From positions 3,559,246 to 3,623,245 of the forward strand of contig NC_088296.1 in NCBI RefSeq assembly GCF_032854445.1: DNA of 64,000 bases, in the 5' to 3' direction. The number at the start of each line of letters is the position of its first letter. Position 1 is the stretch's first letter. This DNA is from Liolophura sinensis (lineage: Eukaryota > Mollusca > Polyplacophora > Chitonida > Chitonidae). A model generated the notes under the pieces. That model had not been told where the DNA came from, did no database searches, and saw only the letters and a program-made list of their open reading frames with translations. Below are positions 33,813 through 57,842 of this stretch, in pieces. Both the position numbers and the translations under genes were made by a program.

Positions 33813-34454
33813 TTTCCATTGCCCATGCATATCCCCTTTAGGGCTCTTTATCTCCAAACTCGTTATTACAGCTTTTTGGAAACACTGTCTCGTGGTCTGA
33901 AAACAAAAGTTTATAATTATTTAAAAAAAAACTGTTCTATCCATCTTCGTAATGTTTTTTGGTGTCAAATGTCTCTTTCACGGCTCCACACTCAGAAACG
34001 AAGTGCAGCGATTGGTCAATGATAATAAATGAATGAATCAATACATTAAAAACGAAAGACTACATTATGCAGTGCAGTAAGCCCCCAACAAAGATTCCAT
34101 TCAGTGGTGCAAAATGTCGTACTATCTAGCTTAATCTCGTCTCCGGTGGACAGTCCCGTTCCAGAGCAGCCAAGAACTTTAAAACATACAACATGTACAT
34201 GACGTCATTTCCTTCATTTCATGCAATGTAAACAAGCTGACCTAAGGGAATCACTTAAACTTCAGCTTTCACTATCGTATTGAACCGGTGAGTGTTGTTA
34301 ACATATTTTTGTTCCCCGTCACGAAACTGACGAGGGGATACAGACATGTATTCCGAGTGCCCGTCCGTCCATCGATCTGTCCCATCAGCATGCCCTTGTG
34401 AACAACATCTATTTAACAGTTTTCAACCATCCAAAGTTATATTCACACGGAGGC
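33813..34454. other. Unannotated intergenic stretch
   Basis: Nothing recognised. Confidence 0.3.
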
Positions 34455-34548
34455 ATACATACATACATACATACATACATACATACATACATACATACAT
34501 ACATACATACATACATACATACATACATACATACATACATACATACAC

Positions 34549-34576
<28 letters not shown>
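34455..34576. repeat. (CATA)n microsatellite
   Basis: About 30 uninterrupted CATA units with one CACA change. It creates meaningless open frames on both strands (His-Thr-Tyr-Ile on +, Cys-Met-Tyr-Val on -). Confidence 0.98.
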
Positions 34577-34580
<4 letters not shown>

Positions 34581-35131
34581 TAGTTCACAAGGCGACTCCA
34601 TTCCATGGAATGATTTGCGCCAAGGCAATAAGATGTGTTTCAGGGATTTAGGCTGCTCTAATCAACCGTAGTCAATCCGTATTCACACGGAGGCTGCTGT
34701 CAACCGTCTTGGGTTTCCTGCCCGTTCTCTTGAAGGCGGCAGCACGTATACTAGGAATTCCAGTCTGTCTCATGATAACAGAAAGTTGTGGAACCTGTTG
34801 TGTATTGAACTTTGAACTTTTGAACCGTCCCTCTCCCAATTTGTCCAAAACGACGCTAGATAGACGAGATACTACGCGATTAATCCATTCCTTTTCCCCC
34901 TGTCATGTTTGTTGTTGTTTATTAGTATCTACAAAGGAAAAGTGTTTGCAGGTGAAATCCCCGGCACTAATCGCCTTGCTCCTGATATTCAACACGAATA
35001 TGGCCTTTATATACCTCATCATAAAACTTATGATGATTAAAAACAGTTGGATCGAAAGCTTTAATGTAGAAGCATTGCGAAGAACGAGGTTTAAAACTTT
35101 TACTTACTTATCTGATTGTTACCGTCATACG
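34577..35131. other. Unannotated intergenic stretch
   Basis: A long + frame (about 34709-35275) begins without an ATG and runs into the SINE; no family is recognised. Confidence 0.3.
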
Positions 35132-35313
35132 GTCCGGCTCATACTGGCTTCCTCTCCGGTCCTATGTGGGAAGGTCTGCCAGCAGCCTGCTGATGGTTGT
35201 GGGTTTGCCCCTGGCTCTGTCCGGTTTCCTCCCACCATAATGCTGGCCACCGTCGTATATGTGAAATATTTTTGAGTACGGCGTAAAACACCAATCATAT
35301 AAATAAATAAATT
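35132..35313 (+). mobile_element. SINE-A copy, 5'-truncated (+)
   Basis: Body from CCGGCTCATACTGGCTTCCT through AATGCTGGCCACCGTCG to the tail GAGTACGGCGTAAAACACC + (AAAT)n. The head is absent. Confidence 0.93.
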
Positions 35314-35325
35314 AACGTCATACTT

Positions 35326-35730
35326 AAAGTGAACATAAAGTCAGCCGCTAAAGCTGAATTAACTAATAAAGTAATATTCCAGAAATGTTCCAAAAATATT
35401 TAGAAAATTCTAAACCGCTTATCAACAAAATAAATAGCAAACAATCGTCAGTACCTAGCCACCCATTTGGTGACGCCATTTTGTCATGTTATAGCTATTG
35501 GAGTGACGTCACAAAATCTAGGAGCTCTCCCGTATCATCGGTATTAAACAAAGTGACAATGAGAAAATACAAAACAAAAATCAAAGAGTATCAGCTCTGC
35601 TTCGTGTTCAAAGGGCGGATGTTTCTTCTACTTTGGCACTCGTTCAGGGCAATGTTCTTGGACACAAGCGTCGTATTTTAGGGATCCCGCTCGTCCACGT
35701 CCTGCATGGATGTAAGCATTTAGCCTAAAT
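35326..35730 (+). repeat. About 400-bp dispersed repeat R5 (+)
   Basis: Nearly the whole block matches 61270-61690 in reverse orientation, for example ACTTAAAGTGAACATAAAG, AATATTCCAGAAATGTTCC, GACGCCATTTTGTCATGTTA, GTGACGTCACAAAATCTAGG, GTGACAATGAGAAAATACAA and GCTCGTCCACGTCCTGCATG. The open frame inside it is therefore repeat sequence. Confidence 0.82.
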
Positions 35731-36140
35731 ATCTTGGGGAGATATTTTCGTAATAAATCTGACTTTGGTAAGGAAAAATAATGCAACACTTTTTCTTCAA
35801 GCAATGACTCTCCCTAGGCGTTACTTTTGCCAACTCACCCTGACAAGTTACTGCAGTGTCCTCCCAAACATGTACACATTGTGACACAGGCTCTGTTCCC
35901 TGCACATAAATGTGTGGTTCAAAATACATCAGTTCAACGCTTAAACTAACCGCAAAATCCAATTTATTGCATCGATATCTGTCTATCCACTACAAGAAAC
36001 CATACTGACAACCAAGAGTTACTAGGTTTTTTGACGTGAAATTATCACGTGACTATTTCAGCGCTAGTGATTTGCCATAAGTTCATAAGGGCTTCTACAA
36101 CATGGTTGCTCTTAGTGAATTGTCCGTCAGTGCGGTATCC

Positions 36141-36430
36141 CCATTGCTGAAGAAGGGGCCTCCGTGGCTCAGTCGGTTAGCGCGCTAGCGCAGCGTAATG
36201 ACCCAGGAGCCTCTCACCAATGCGGTCGCTGTGAGTTCAAGTCCAGCTAATGCTGGCTTCCTCTCCGGCCGTACGTGGGAAGGTCTTTCAGCAACCTGCG
36301 GATGGTCGTGGGTTTCCCCCGGGCTCTGCCCGGTTTCCACCCACCATAATGCTGGCCGCCGTCGTATAAGTGAAATATTCTTGAGTACGGCGTAAAACAC
36401 CAATCAAATCAAAATCAAACCATTGCTGAA
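36141..36430 (+). mobile_element. SINE-A, full length, with an 11-bp target-site duplication
   Basis: Best copy in the window (element 36155-36413). It has A box TGGCTCAGTCGG (36165-36176), B box GAGTTCAAGTCC (36233-36244), a body, and a tail GAGTACGGCGTAAAACACC. CCATTGCTGAA occurs at 36141-36151 and again at 36420-36430, the duplication left by LINE-type retrotransposition. Its tRNA-like head is not a functional tRNA. Confidence 0.95.
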
Positions 36431-36533
36431 CTTCATCTTCTCGGTCTTCAAAAACTGGATAGAATTTTTGACATATTTTTCTTTGCTAACTGTGTCCTGT
36501 ATCATTTTTTACATGTATGTGCAGTGGCAGACT

Positions 36534-36885
36534 TTATGTTAGCTTTAAGAATATTTCATTTATGCGATGGTGGTCGGTTTTATGGGAGGAGAAAACCTTG
36601 ATCGGGTATAAACCACCGGCATTCGGCCAGTTACAACTGAACTTTCCAACGTGTATTTGACGTATATACGGGGATGCACACCACATGCATTGCTGGAAGA
36701 CAAGTGGCCATCAACGAAGCATCCTGACCGCTTATTGTCAGCAATACCCAGCGAACTGTGAGAACGGGATGATCCATTATGGGCATAAGTTAACTGCCCA
36801 CGGCCGGGTTTGAACCCACTTCCCCTGTGAATTAGCGATTGAAATACCAGCAACTTAACTGCTCGACCACGACAATGTCCCGCCA
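36534..36885 (-). mobile_element. SINE-B, near full length (- orientation)
   Basis: Tail remnant (AAGAATATTTCATTTATGCG), GGTCGGTTTTATGGGAGGAG, AAACCACCGGCATTCGGC, ATTGCTGGAAGACAAGTGG, CCATCAACGAAGCATCCTGA, B-box complement GGCCGGGTTTGAACCCAC, and A-box complement CTTAACTGCTCGACCAC. This gives the SINE-B layout. Confidence 0.88.
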
Positions 36886-37759
36886 GCTCAAACTAGGTGG
36901 TTTAGTTTCTTTTCGCACATGTCTGGAACATTAAATGTTTTACAACATTCTTGACTTTGTGTCGTAAAGTTACAACAATAACTTTTCAAACACCGACATA
37001 GCCAGGGAAGGAAATGTGACTGTGATTAACACTGTGTAAATCTTAACAGCCTGTGTACAATACATGTCCACATACATAACAATGGGCAAACACAGCATGG
37101 GAACACGTCATCCGGGCATCTGGCTGTCATTTGAGCTGTTCTCGGATGTAAGTAGTGCCCTATGATGAAGCCTGCATGGAGACAGGGTGCGGTTGGATAA
37201 ATCACAGAGAGGTGTAAACAGTCGTAACCAGAGCACGTGTAGGACATATTGACTCTGTGAATCTGTCACGATTCAGGGAAGAACGGGAAGCACTGTGTGC
37301 GAGTCAAGCGGGCGCTGTACGTGTAGAGCAGTTCAAGGACGTATACGACAGGGAAATGGTCGGACTATATATTGTCTCGGTGGCCTGTGTCAGGTGTTTT
37401 CTTAATTTATCCAGGACAAGGAGCGACTGAGAATTTCTTTTCGTCTGTCAGGCCTCGTATTACAGGAATGCTAAGTGTTTGCCACTGGACAACGTAAACC
37501 TTAACTAGTGCGTCGCAACCATTAAGCAACTGGATTTCCTCTTTTTGGAACTACGTCTCAGCGTCTCCAATGATGTCTGACTTCCGTAATTTTCTGGACT
37601 TGTGTATATTCTGAATTTTGGCTTGTAACCATTGGATAGACGGACTAATTTGTTTGACATCGACAAAAACAAGTCGCCACAGTCATGTACTCGGACAATA
37701 TCTGATCCACATATTCCACACCTCCTCTTAGTTCGTCAAGATCTTCCGCCATCCGCGTA
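36886..37759. other. Upstream region of the calexcitin-like gene
   Basis: No exon is recognised. A TATATATTG stretch near 37366 is a possible but unconvincing TATA box. Confidence 0.25.
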
Positions 37760-38087
37760 CACCCCAGTGAGAATCGGGCACACCCCAGTGAGAATCGGGC
37801 ACACGTCAGTGAGAATCGGGCACACCCCAGTGAGAATCGGGCACACCCCAGTGAGAATCGGGCACATCCCAGTGAGAATCGGGCACACCCCAGTGAGAAT
37901 CGGGCACACCCCAGTGAGAATCGTGCACACCCCAGTGAGAATCGGGCACATCCCAGTGAGAATCAGGCACATCCCAGCGAGAATCGGGCACATCCCAGAG
38001 AGAATCGGGCACATCCCAGTGAGAATCAGGCACATCCCAGTGAGAATCGGGCACACCCCAGTGAGAATCGGGCACACCTCAGAACGA
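37760..38087. repeat. 21-bp minisatellite, about 15-16 copies
   Basis: The unit CACACCCCAGTGAGAATCGG + G is 21 bp, so frames stay open on both strands (7-residue repeats TPVRIGH on + and ILTGVCP on -). It ends 430 bp upstream of the calexcitin-like ATG. A smaller GGACTGGATTTCCGT repeat follows at about 38170-38222. Confidence 0.95.
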
Positions 38088-38518
38088 CGAAGTTTTGATA
38101 CCAGCTGGGTCATTTCCGCGCAGCTGACTTCCGTGCATGAGTTTTACGTGAAACTGAATCTTCGCGAACCAGACTTCCGTGGACTGGATTTCCGTGGACT
38201 GGATTTCCTTGAACTCAACTTCCGTATGGTGCCGTAGTATTGTAAGAAACAGCGTCACGAATTATTTTTCTGCAGGTGTCCATACAAAAAGTCAGGGACG
38301 TTAATTGATGAAAAAACAGCCAGAAACACTAAACTGTTGGAGCGACCCATGTTTCTTTATTAAAAGTGTGCGGAACAAAAATTATCCTGAGGAGAAACAA
38401 TCTCAACATTCCTTCGCTGAAAATCCAGGACTTTTGTCTGAACGTCGAAGCCCTACTGGACGCAGGTGTTATTTGAGCTAATTGTTGTTTGGGACTGTCA
38501 GTCAGCGGTGCCATCACT

Positions 38519-51558
<13,040 letters not shown>

Positions 51559-52618
51559 TTGACTGACCTTTGACACCTTAAATTTTATTGATTCTTGGCT
51601 CAGGGACGTTAAAGCCAGTCAGCTTTCTGCTCTTCTCCCAGACAAGCAAATCTGGTTTAATTCTGTCACAGTGCCAAAAAAGATTAACCCTGTCAAGATA
51701 TTAGGTTTGAATCATCTGTTGTGTAGACTATGTACAATATATCGGGTTATGGATTATGAATATTACGGCTTTTGTCTGACTGAAGACTGAATCATAGATC
51801 GCACCTTCGAATCATGCAAAGCTTGCTACCTGGATTGCCTGGGGCTTTATGTCAGTTAAGTCTGTTTAGTGTATAATGAGTAAGAGATGTGCGGTGGTTT
51901 CCTTTAGATGTAGAGGTGGGTTTCCTTCACCAATAATAAACCACACCTGCAGGAGTGAAGAAACTACCAGTTGAACTTGCATTCTTTGATCAAAACAAAA
52001 TGTCAATAATCAGGTGCGTAATTACGTCAACGGCCTTGACGTCTGTAATCTCTGCCAGTTGTATTATATGTGACTTGACATGAACGACGCACTGTCAGGC
52101 GTTGACAGAAGTGTACACCCAAAGCACAAATGTACTAAAATAACTAGGCCTATATTTGTAATATGGCAAGATTCATTGTGTGTCGCAATTTGAAAGAGAA
52201 ATTTTGTTGGTTTTGGCAATATTGCCAGAATTCTTGCTTTATGCCTGTTATTTTGTCAACCTAAGAATAGTACGCTCAGTTATTTTCTCACTCATGTAAC
52301 GTTGATATCACTTCTGTAATATTTATTAAACCCTTTTATTAATCGGAGAGTGTACACTTCAATTTTGATAGCGCATGCGTAGTCAGACTTCTTTTCAAAC
52401 GTCACCAAAGTTATATATACGCTCTGGTATCCTAGAATGTGCAGGAGTTCTGACTGATGTAATGATGTTACATATTGGACAATCAGCACAGCAACATAGC
52501 AAGTATCATTTAGTTATACAAGTGATTAGATGAAGAAAACCCCAAACTTAATAAAAACATTTTCATGACAGGCATTCATCAAACCTCAATAAAACTTTAC
52601 TTTCATTTTAAATACATG
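51559..52618 (+). other. Probable 3' UTR and downstream region of the calexcitin-like gene
   Basis: An AATAAA at 51935-51940, about 380 nt past the stop, is the first candidate poly(A) signal; others occur near 52545 and 52588. No further gene is recognised. Confidence 0.4.
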
Positions 52619-52852
52619 TGGGACCTCCGTGGCTCAGTTGGTTAGCGCGCTAGCGCAGCGTAATGACCCAAGAGTCTCTCACCAATGCGGTTGCTGTCAG
52701 TTCAAGTCCAGCTCATGCTGGCTTCCTCTCCTGTCGTACGTGGGAAGGTCTGACAGCAACCTGCGGTTGGTCGTGGGTTTCCCCGGGCCTTGTCCTGTTA
52801 CCTCCCACCATAATGCTGGCCGCCGTCGTATAAGTGAAATATTCTTGAGTAT
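52619..52852 (+). mobile_element. SINE-A, full body with tail replaced by microsatellite (+)
   Basis: GGGACCTCCGTGGCTCAGTT, CGTAATGACCCAAGAGTCTC, CAGTTCAAGTCCAGC, then GTGAAATATTCTTGAGTA, after which (TA)n begins in place of CGGCGTAAAACACC. Confidence 0.94.
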
Positions 52853-52880
52853 ATATATATATATGCATATATATATATAT

Positions 52881-52949
<69 letters not shown>

Positions 52950-52985
52950 TAGATAGATAGATAGATATATATGCATGTATATATG
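52849..52985. repeat. Compound (TA)n-(CA)n-(GATA)n microsatellite
   Basis: Three simple-repeat types follow each other directly at the end of the SINE: TA units, then CA/CGCA units, then about six GATA units. Confidence 0.97.
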
Positions 52986-53312
52986 TCTTTTTATTTGTTT
53001 ATTCTTTTTTAAATGTAGGTCATGTTTCTTTTGTCTGTTTCAATTGAAAATTGCGCATGGTTGCCACTAACTTCAATGCGAGTAGGACTTCGATTGAAGA
53101 CAAAACATTGTGACTTCGTATGCCATACAAGAAATGTGACCAAAGATCTGGACGTGAAGCCGCAACGGAAACAAAGGAAGATGTGTCACAATGTCTGTTC
53201 AGAAAGAATAACCACTTTTTGAATGAATGATTAAGACTTAATACCACATCGGAGATATTTCAGCCGCATCATGGCGACGAACTAGTTGAATGTCGGCTGT
53301 CGGTTGGTCAAA
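52986..53312. other. Unannotated spacer
   Basis: No gene or repeat family is recognised; overlapping short frames on both strands only. Confidence 0.3.
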
Positions 53313-53885
53313 TGGGTTCAACTGAATTCTACATTATGTAATAAAACAAAACCATCACGTAATGCGGCAGATCATGATAGTCAACTGAATTCCACATCAT
53401 GTAATGAAACAAAACCATCACGTAATGCAGCAGATCATGATAGTCAACTGAATTCAACACTGTGTAACAAAAACAAAACTACCACGTAATGCATCAGAAC
53501 AAAATAGTCAACTGAATTCCACATCATGTAATAAAACAAAACCATCACGTAATGCAGCAGATCATGATAGCCTACTGAATTTCACATTATGTAATGAAAC
53601 AAAACTATCACGTAATGCAGCAGAGCATGATAGTCATCTGAATTCTACATTATGTAATAAAACAAAACCATCACGTAAGGCAGCAAATCATGACAGCCTA
53701 CTGAATTCCACATTATGTAATGAAACAAAACTATCACCTAATGCAGCAGAACATGATAGTCATCTGAATTCCACATTATGTAATGAAACAAAACTATCAC
53801 GTAATGCAGCAGAATAAGATAGTCAACTGAATTCAACACTGTGTAACAAAAACAAAACTACCACGTAAGGCAGCAGAACATGATA
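53313..53885. repeat. 63-bp minisatellite, about 9 copies
   Basis: The unit TCAACTGAATTCCACATCAT + GTAATAAAACAAAACCATCA + CGTAATGCAGCAGATCATGA + TAG. 63 is divisible by 3, so some frames stay open. Confidence 0.94.
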
Positions 53886-53889
53886 ATCC

Positions 53890-54345
53890 AAATACTGGCG
53901 ATCGGTTTTATGGTGGAGGAAACTGGAGCCCCCATGGAAAACCACTGGAGCCCTCATGGAAAACCACCGGAGCCCCCATGGAAAACCACCGAAGCCCTCA
54001 TGGAAAATCACTGGAGCCCACATGGAAAACCACCGGAGCCCTCATGGAAAACCACCGGAGCCCTCATGGAAAACCACCTTAGCCCCCATGGAAAACCACC
54101 GAATTTTGGTAAGATACTGAAGAACTTTCCCACACGTGACATACAGATAATACACACCATATACAAGGAGGCAGACGACTTGGGTCCCAACGAACGGTAG
54201 ACGTCATTGTCCGCTTATTGTCACCAAAGACCAATGGATAGTGAGAGCGGGTGAAACTACAAATTCCCTGCTCAAGGCCGGATTTGAACTCGTACTTCGC
54301 GTTTGTCAGCCATTGTAAGGCAAACATCTTAAACAATGGAAAACT
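53890..54345 (-). mobile_element. SINE-B with an internal minisatellite (- orientation)
   Basis: SINE-B landmarks GGCGATCGGTTTTATGGTGG, then (after the array) AAGAACTTTCCCACACGTGA, CATACAGATAATACACACC, TTATTGTCACCAAAGACCAA and GGCCGGATTTGAACTCG (B-box complement). The stretch 53925-54100 between them is eight copies of a 22-bp unit. Confidence 0.88.
53925..54100. repeat. 22-bp minisatellite inside SINE-B, 8 copies
   Basis: The unit GGAGCCCCCATGGAAAACCA + CC. It matches the place where other SINE-B copies have a single GGAG...GAAAACCACCG segment, so it is an expansion of SINE sequence. Confidence 0.95.
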
Positions 54346-55204
54346 GTCATATACTATGGACAAATAACGTTCAAAGTGACTGGCGCTCAATTAAACACCA
54401 CCTACTAAATCCTCGCTGGAATCGTCGTCTAAGGTGTCACTCTCGCTGCAAACGAATGAATGATCATTATTTAACGCTACCTTGACTAATCTGCAGCCAT
54501 ATCGACGTTGGCTGTAAAGCACAGGCTTGGGTAATCGACTGGACACGTGGCCGTCTAAATATGAATCTTGTATATACATTTTGTGAATTGGTGCTTACAA
54601 AAATCAGTTTCAGCTTATCTGGTCTACCAAACTGACCCTATTTATATAAAAAAAATTTTATTTTTCAGCAGATCTAAAGCGAACTTCTTTATTTGGCCAT
54701 TGAACAGGGTGGAATGAAAGGGGAGATAAGCAAGTATCAAACCTAGAAAATATACAGGTACAAGTTAATTCCCCTTTGTCACCCTATATCTTCTACATAT
54801 CCAACTTGGTTATTCAATGCTCACTCCATTTGGTTAGTACGTGGATGTGTGGAACATAAATATCTAATGTGTCACTACAATTTAGTTTTCACGTTCTCTT
54901 ATGAGAACACATCAGTCTGTTGAGCTAGGATGACCAAACACTTATATCAAACATTCTCTTATATCTTATGTAAGTAGAATGTTTGTTGCATTGGAACAAT
55001 AGTTGCATTTTCCGCGTTAGACATTTCCTCTTACACGAACATACGTAACTATTGCATTAGAACGACGGTTGAATTTTAACAATATTTGCATTTTCAGCAT
55101 TATATCTTGGCTGAATCTGAGCAATTTCAAAAAATTATTCTCTTTTATACAGCTCATGTTCTAACACAGCATATTTTCTTTGACTGATAACGTCTGTGTA
55201 CCAA
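54346..55204. other. Unannotated intergenic stretch
   Basis: Nothing recognised. Confidence 0.3.
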
Positions 55205-55400
55205 TACAATAAGATCGAATGGCCGAGTGGCTATTCAATTGCTCGGACACTAAATAAGCCAGTTCAATCCCGGCCTTGGACAGGAATTTTTCCAGATTCC
55301 CTGCCTCCACCGTTCAGGGCCAGGGAGCCAATAAGCGACCGACACTGTCCGTATGCTGTTTACGCCGCCCCACATGACGGTCATAGGAGATTACGCACCT
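55205..55400 (+). mobile_element. SINE-B head (+ orientation)
   Basis: A box TGGCCGAGTGGCT and B box AGTTCAATCCCGGCC on +, followed by GGACAGGAATTTTTCC and a diverged body. The tRNA-like part has no proper stem pairing or spacing for a functional tRNA. Confidence 0.65.
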
Positions 55401-55644
55401 TTCACCAACATTACATGCATTGTAATCTCGATGTGACAGCGTAAATATGTGAGATTAGGAAAGTTTATAAGTTACTTGCCAAAGATCAGTGGTTTACTCT
55501 TACTAATCCGTTTTTTTTTTCTGCGTAAATTCGAACACAGACATATGAGTAAAATATTCAAACAATGTTAAATAAATAAATAATTTTTTGTTCTGTGTAC
55601 TTTGAGTCCTCATGCATTTATAATATAATTAAAGACGTATAGTA

Positions 55645-55880
55645 TAGAGAGTAAAACCAGAGCAGCGACGACAGTGTAACAGCTGGCAAATGGTCATATG
55701 TAACCGGTGAAATACGGCTACAGCACAGAGAGTGAAACCAGAGCAGTGACGACAGTGTAATAGCTAGCAAATGGTCACACGTGAAATACGTCCCCTTGTC
55801 AATTTACCTCAGGGTTTTATTCTGACTGTTCGTGTAAATGCTTAAATAGAAGAAATTACACACCAAGGCACGCAATGCGA
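55645..55880 (+). repeat. Dispersed repeat R4, tandem double head
   Basis: The block AGAGAGTAAAACCAGAGCAG ... CAGCTGGCAAATGG occurs twice in a row (from about 55647 and 55727), then CTTGTCAATTTACCTCAGGG, TTTTATTCTGACTGTTCGTG and TAAATGCTTAAATAG. The doubling may be a first step of the amplification that gave the 48-bp array. Confidence 0.82.
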
Positions 55881-56794
55881 CATATGTATATATACGACGC
55901 TATATACTACGGATTAGAAAACATTATGTCAGATTTGTGGATGCATTTAAAAGGTGGTTTTAGAGAGTAATAATTAATAACCAGTACTAATACTATAGAG
56001 ACACCCACTTTTTCCCAACTGAGAAAAAAGCCATTTTTATTTCATCAGGACAACTTTGTAGGGTGTGGCAACCGAGATTATATCAGGCATCATTCTACAC
56101 TGCTTTGCCTCTGCTTAAATTACAACCATGATGAAACTCCTCTATTCATCCATTAAAATTCGGAAGTCATCTCTTGTCTGTGGGCTTATAGAGCTAACCT
56201 GACACCTCTGTACAAGCCTGTTTGGGACGGTACAATAGACTGGGGGACTATACGCCATTGAGCAGACATACAACACCCTAGTCGTGACGCAGAATACTGA
56301 GTCTGGGGGCTTCAGCCTCTACACGTTTCTCTAATACAAGTGGTATTAAGCGAACGTTAGACTGCGATGCGGTCACGTCTCGTTTAGTCTACTTGTATAC
56401 GCGTACCTTGACAGGCTCATACATCTGAGGGTAGATACCAATATCTGCCCAGGCCCTGGGGGTTTGCGAGTGACAAATATTTGCTTAGGCCTGCAGATAC
56501 TTACTGTTTAACCACAGCGATGTTCACATATTTATCTGGTGGTGAAATTCTTAAGAGAATTTATGACCAATAACATGTATAGAAGATTCACGCAACCCTG
56601 TTGAGATATAATGCTTTAGGTGACACATGTACAGGACAATGCGTGATTTAACGTACGATTCACTAAGGGTTTTAGTGTGTATATATACTATGATTTTCTT
56701 TAGTTTCTTTAGTGGCGGGAGGAGGGGGAGGAATAGCCGGACGACCGCTGGCTCAGCATTTTAAGGCGTCACTCTCGCTAGTGATGATAGGATT
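55881..56794. other. Unannotated intergenic stretch
   Basis: Nothing recognised. Confidence 0.3.
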
Positions 56795-57145
56795 TATTTA
56801 TTTATTTGGTTCGTTCTTGCCGCCATGCACAAAAAATATTTCAATTATACGATGACGTCCAGTTTTATAGATGAAAGAAAGTGGAGTGCTGGTGGAAAAC
56901 CACCGACCTTTGGCAAGTTAGGGACAAACTTTCCCACGTGTCACACACGTGCACAGCACACTGATGGAAGACAAGACGTCTACAACAAACCTTAGACAGT
57001 GTAAACGGACACACGAGCAGTGTCGACCACTAATTTTCACCAAGGCCCCACCAATAATGGGAAACGCAGACACCACAAATTTCCCTGTCCAAAGACGGAA
57101 TTGAACTCGCGACCCATGCGCCTCCAATGTGACACGCATCCAACG
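56795..57145 (-). mobile_element. SINE-B, near full length (- orientation)
   Basis: (TTTA)n, ACGATGACGTCCAGTTTTAT, AAAACCACCGACCTTTGGCA, ACTTTCCCACGTGTCACAC, ACTGATGGAAGACAAGACG, ACACGAGCAGTGTCGACCAC, TTTTCACCAAGGCCCCACC, and B-box complement GGAATTGAACTCGCGACCC. Confidence 0.9.
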
Positions 57146-57524
57146 TATGATTGACAGCTATTGTGCGTTGGCGGTGCTTGTTCGTATAACGGTAATTCTG
57201 ATCTGTTTGACAAACACAGCCATCCACAGTGGGGTAGGGAGCGTTATTGGGGAGGGAGGGGGGAGGTTCGGGTGGAGTTGATCTTAATACCTGAGAGATA
57301 GAGTTCTCACCCGGGAGACGTGCTCGTGAATACAGTCCATAGATAACAGGTACGGATGTGGTATAAGTGGAGTCAGAATTGACTGAGGTAGATAAAACGG
57401 ACGAAGAAGATCTCAAGCTATAAACTTTGTGTACTGTATTCATTTTGATTATGTGATACAGTATAGATGTTAAAACTTACATGGTGCCTCCTGTCTATGG
57501 CAAAACGGGATTATTTTGCCAGTT

Positions 57525-57630
57525 GATTGATTGATTGAACGATTGATTAATTAATTGGTAGTCAACGCCGTGGTCAATAATTTTTCACTTGTTTGACAGC
57601 GCTTATGCAGTTTTATGAAGCTTGACAATG
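57525..57630 (-). mobile_element. SINE-tail fragment (- orientation)
   Basis: Repeated TTGATTGA, GGTAGTCAACGCCGTGGTCA, ATAATTTTTCACTTGTTTGA and CAGTTTTATG. Confidence 0.6.
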
Positions 57631-57689
57631 GCACAGTAAAAGGTACAGTACTGAGTTAAATGAAACTTTCTCCGAATTAAATTCATTGA

Positions 57690-57842
57690 CTGACTATTTG
57701 ATTGGTGTTTAACGCCGTACTCAAGAATACTTCACTTAATATAGGACGTTATATAGCATTATGCATGGTGGGAGGAAGCCGGGCAGAGCTCGGGGGAAAC
57801 CAGGCAGAGCCCGGAGGAAACCCTCGACCATCTGCAAGTTTT
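57690..57842 (-). mobile_element. SINE-A fragment with internal duplication (- orientation)
   Basis: TTTGATTGGTGTTTAACGCC, GTACTCAAGAATACTTCACT, then two copies of the GGGCAGAGC(T/C)CGG segment. The head is missing. Confidence 0.85.

Noticed and set aside
34709-35275. 188-codon + frame with hydrophobic stretches
   Set aside because: No ATG start, no family resemblance, and the end runs into a SINE-A copy.
35385-35681. 98-codon + frame starting with ATG
   Set aside because: Lies wholly in dispersed repeat R5, which recurs inverted at 61270-61690.
36155-36245. tRNA gene suggested by A and B boxes
   Set aside because: The same head occurs in many copies joined to a fixed body and (AAAT)n tail, and does not form a cloverleaf with acceptor pairing; it is the SINE-A promoter. 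The same holds for 55205, 63767 and others.
37632-38237. 201-codon + frame and 125-codon - frame with 7-residue repeats
   Set aside because: Both come from the 21-bp minisatellite, and the + frame begins at TTG rather than ATG. Both strands being open argues against selection for either.
57030-57443. 137-codon - strand frame
   Set aside because: Its right half is the body of a SINE-B copy and the left half has no recognisable features.
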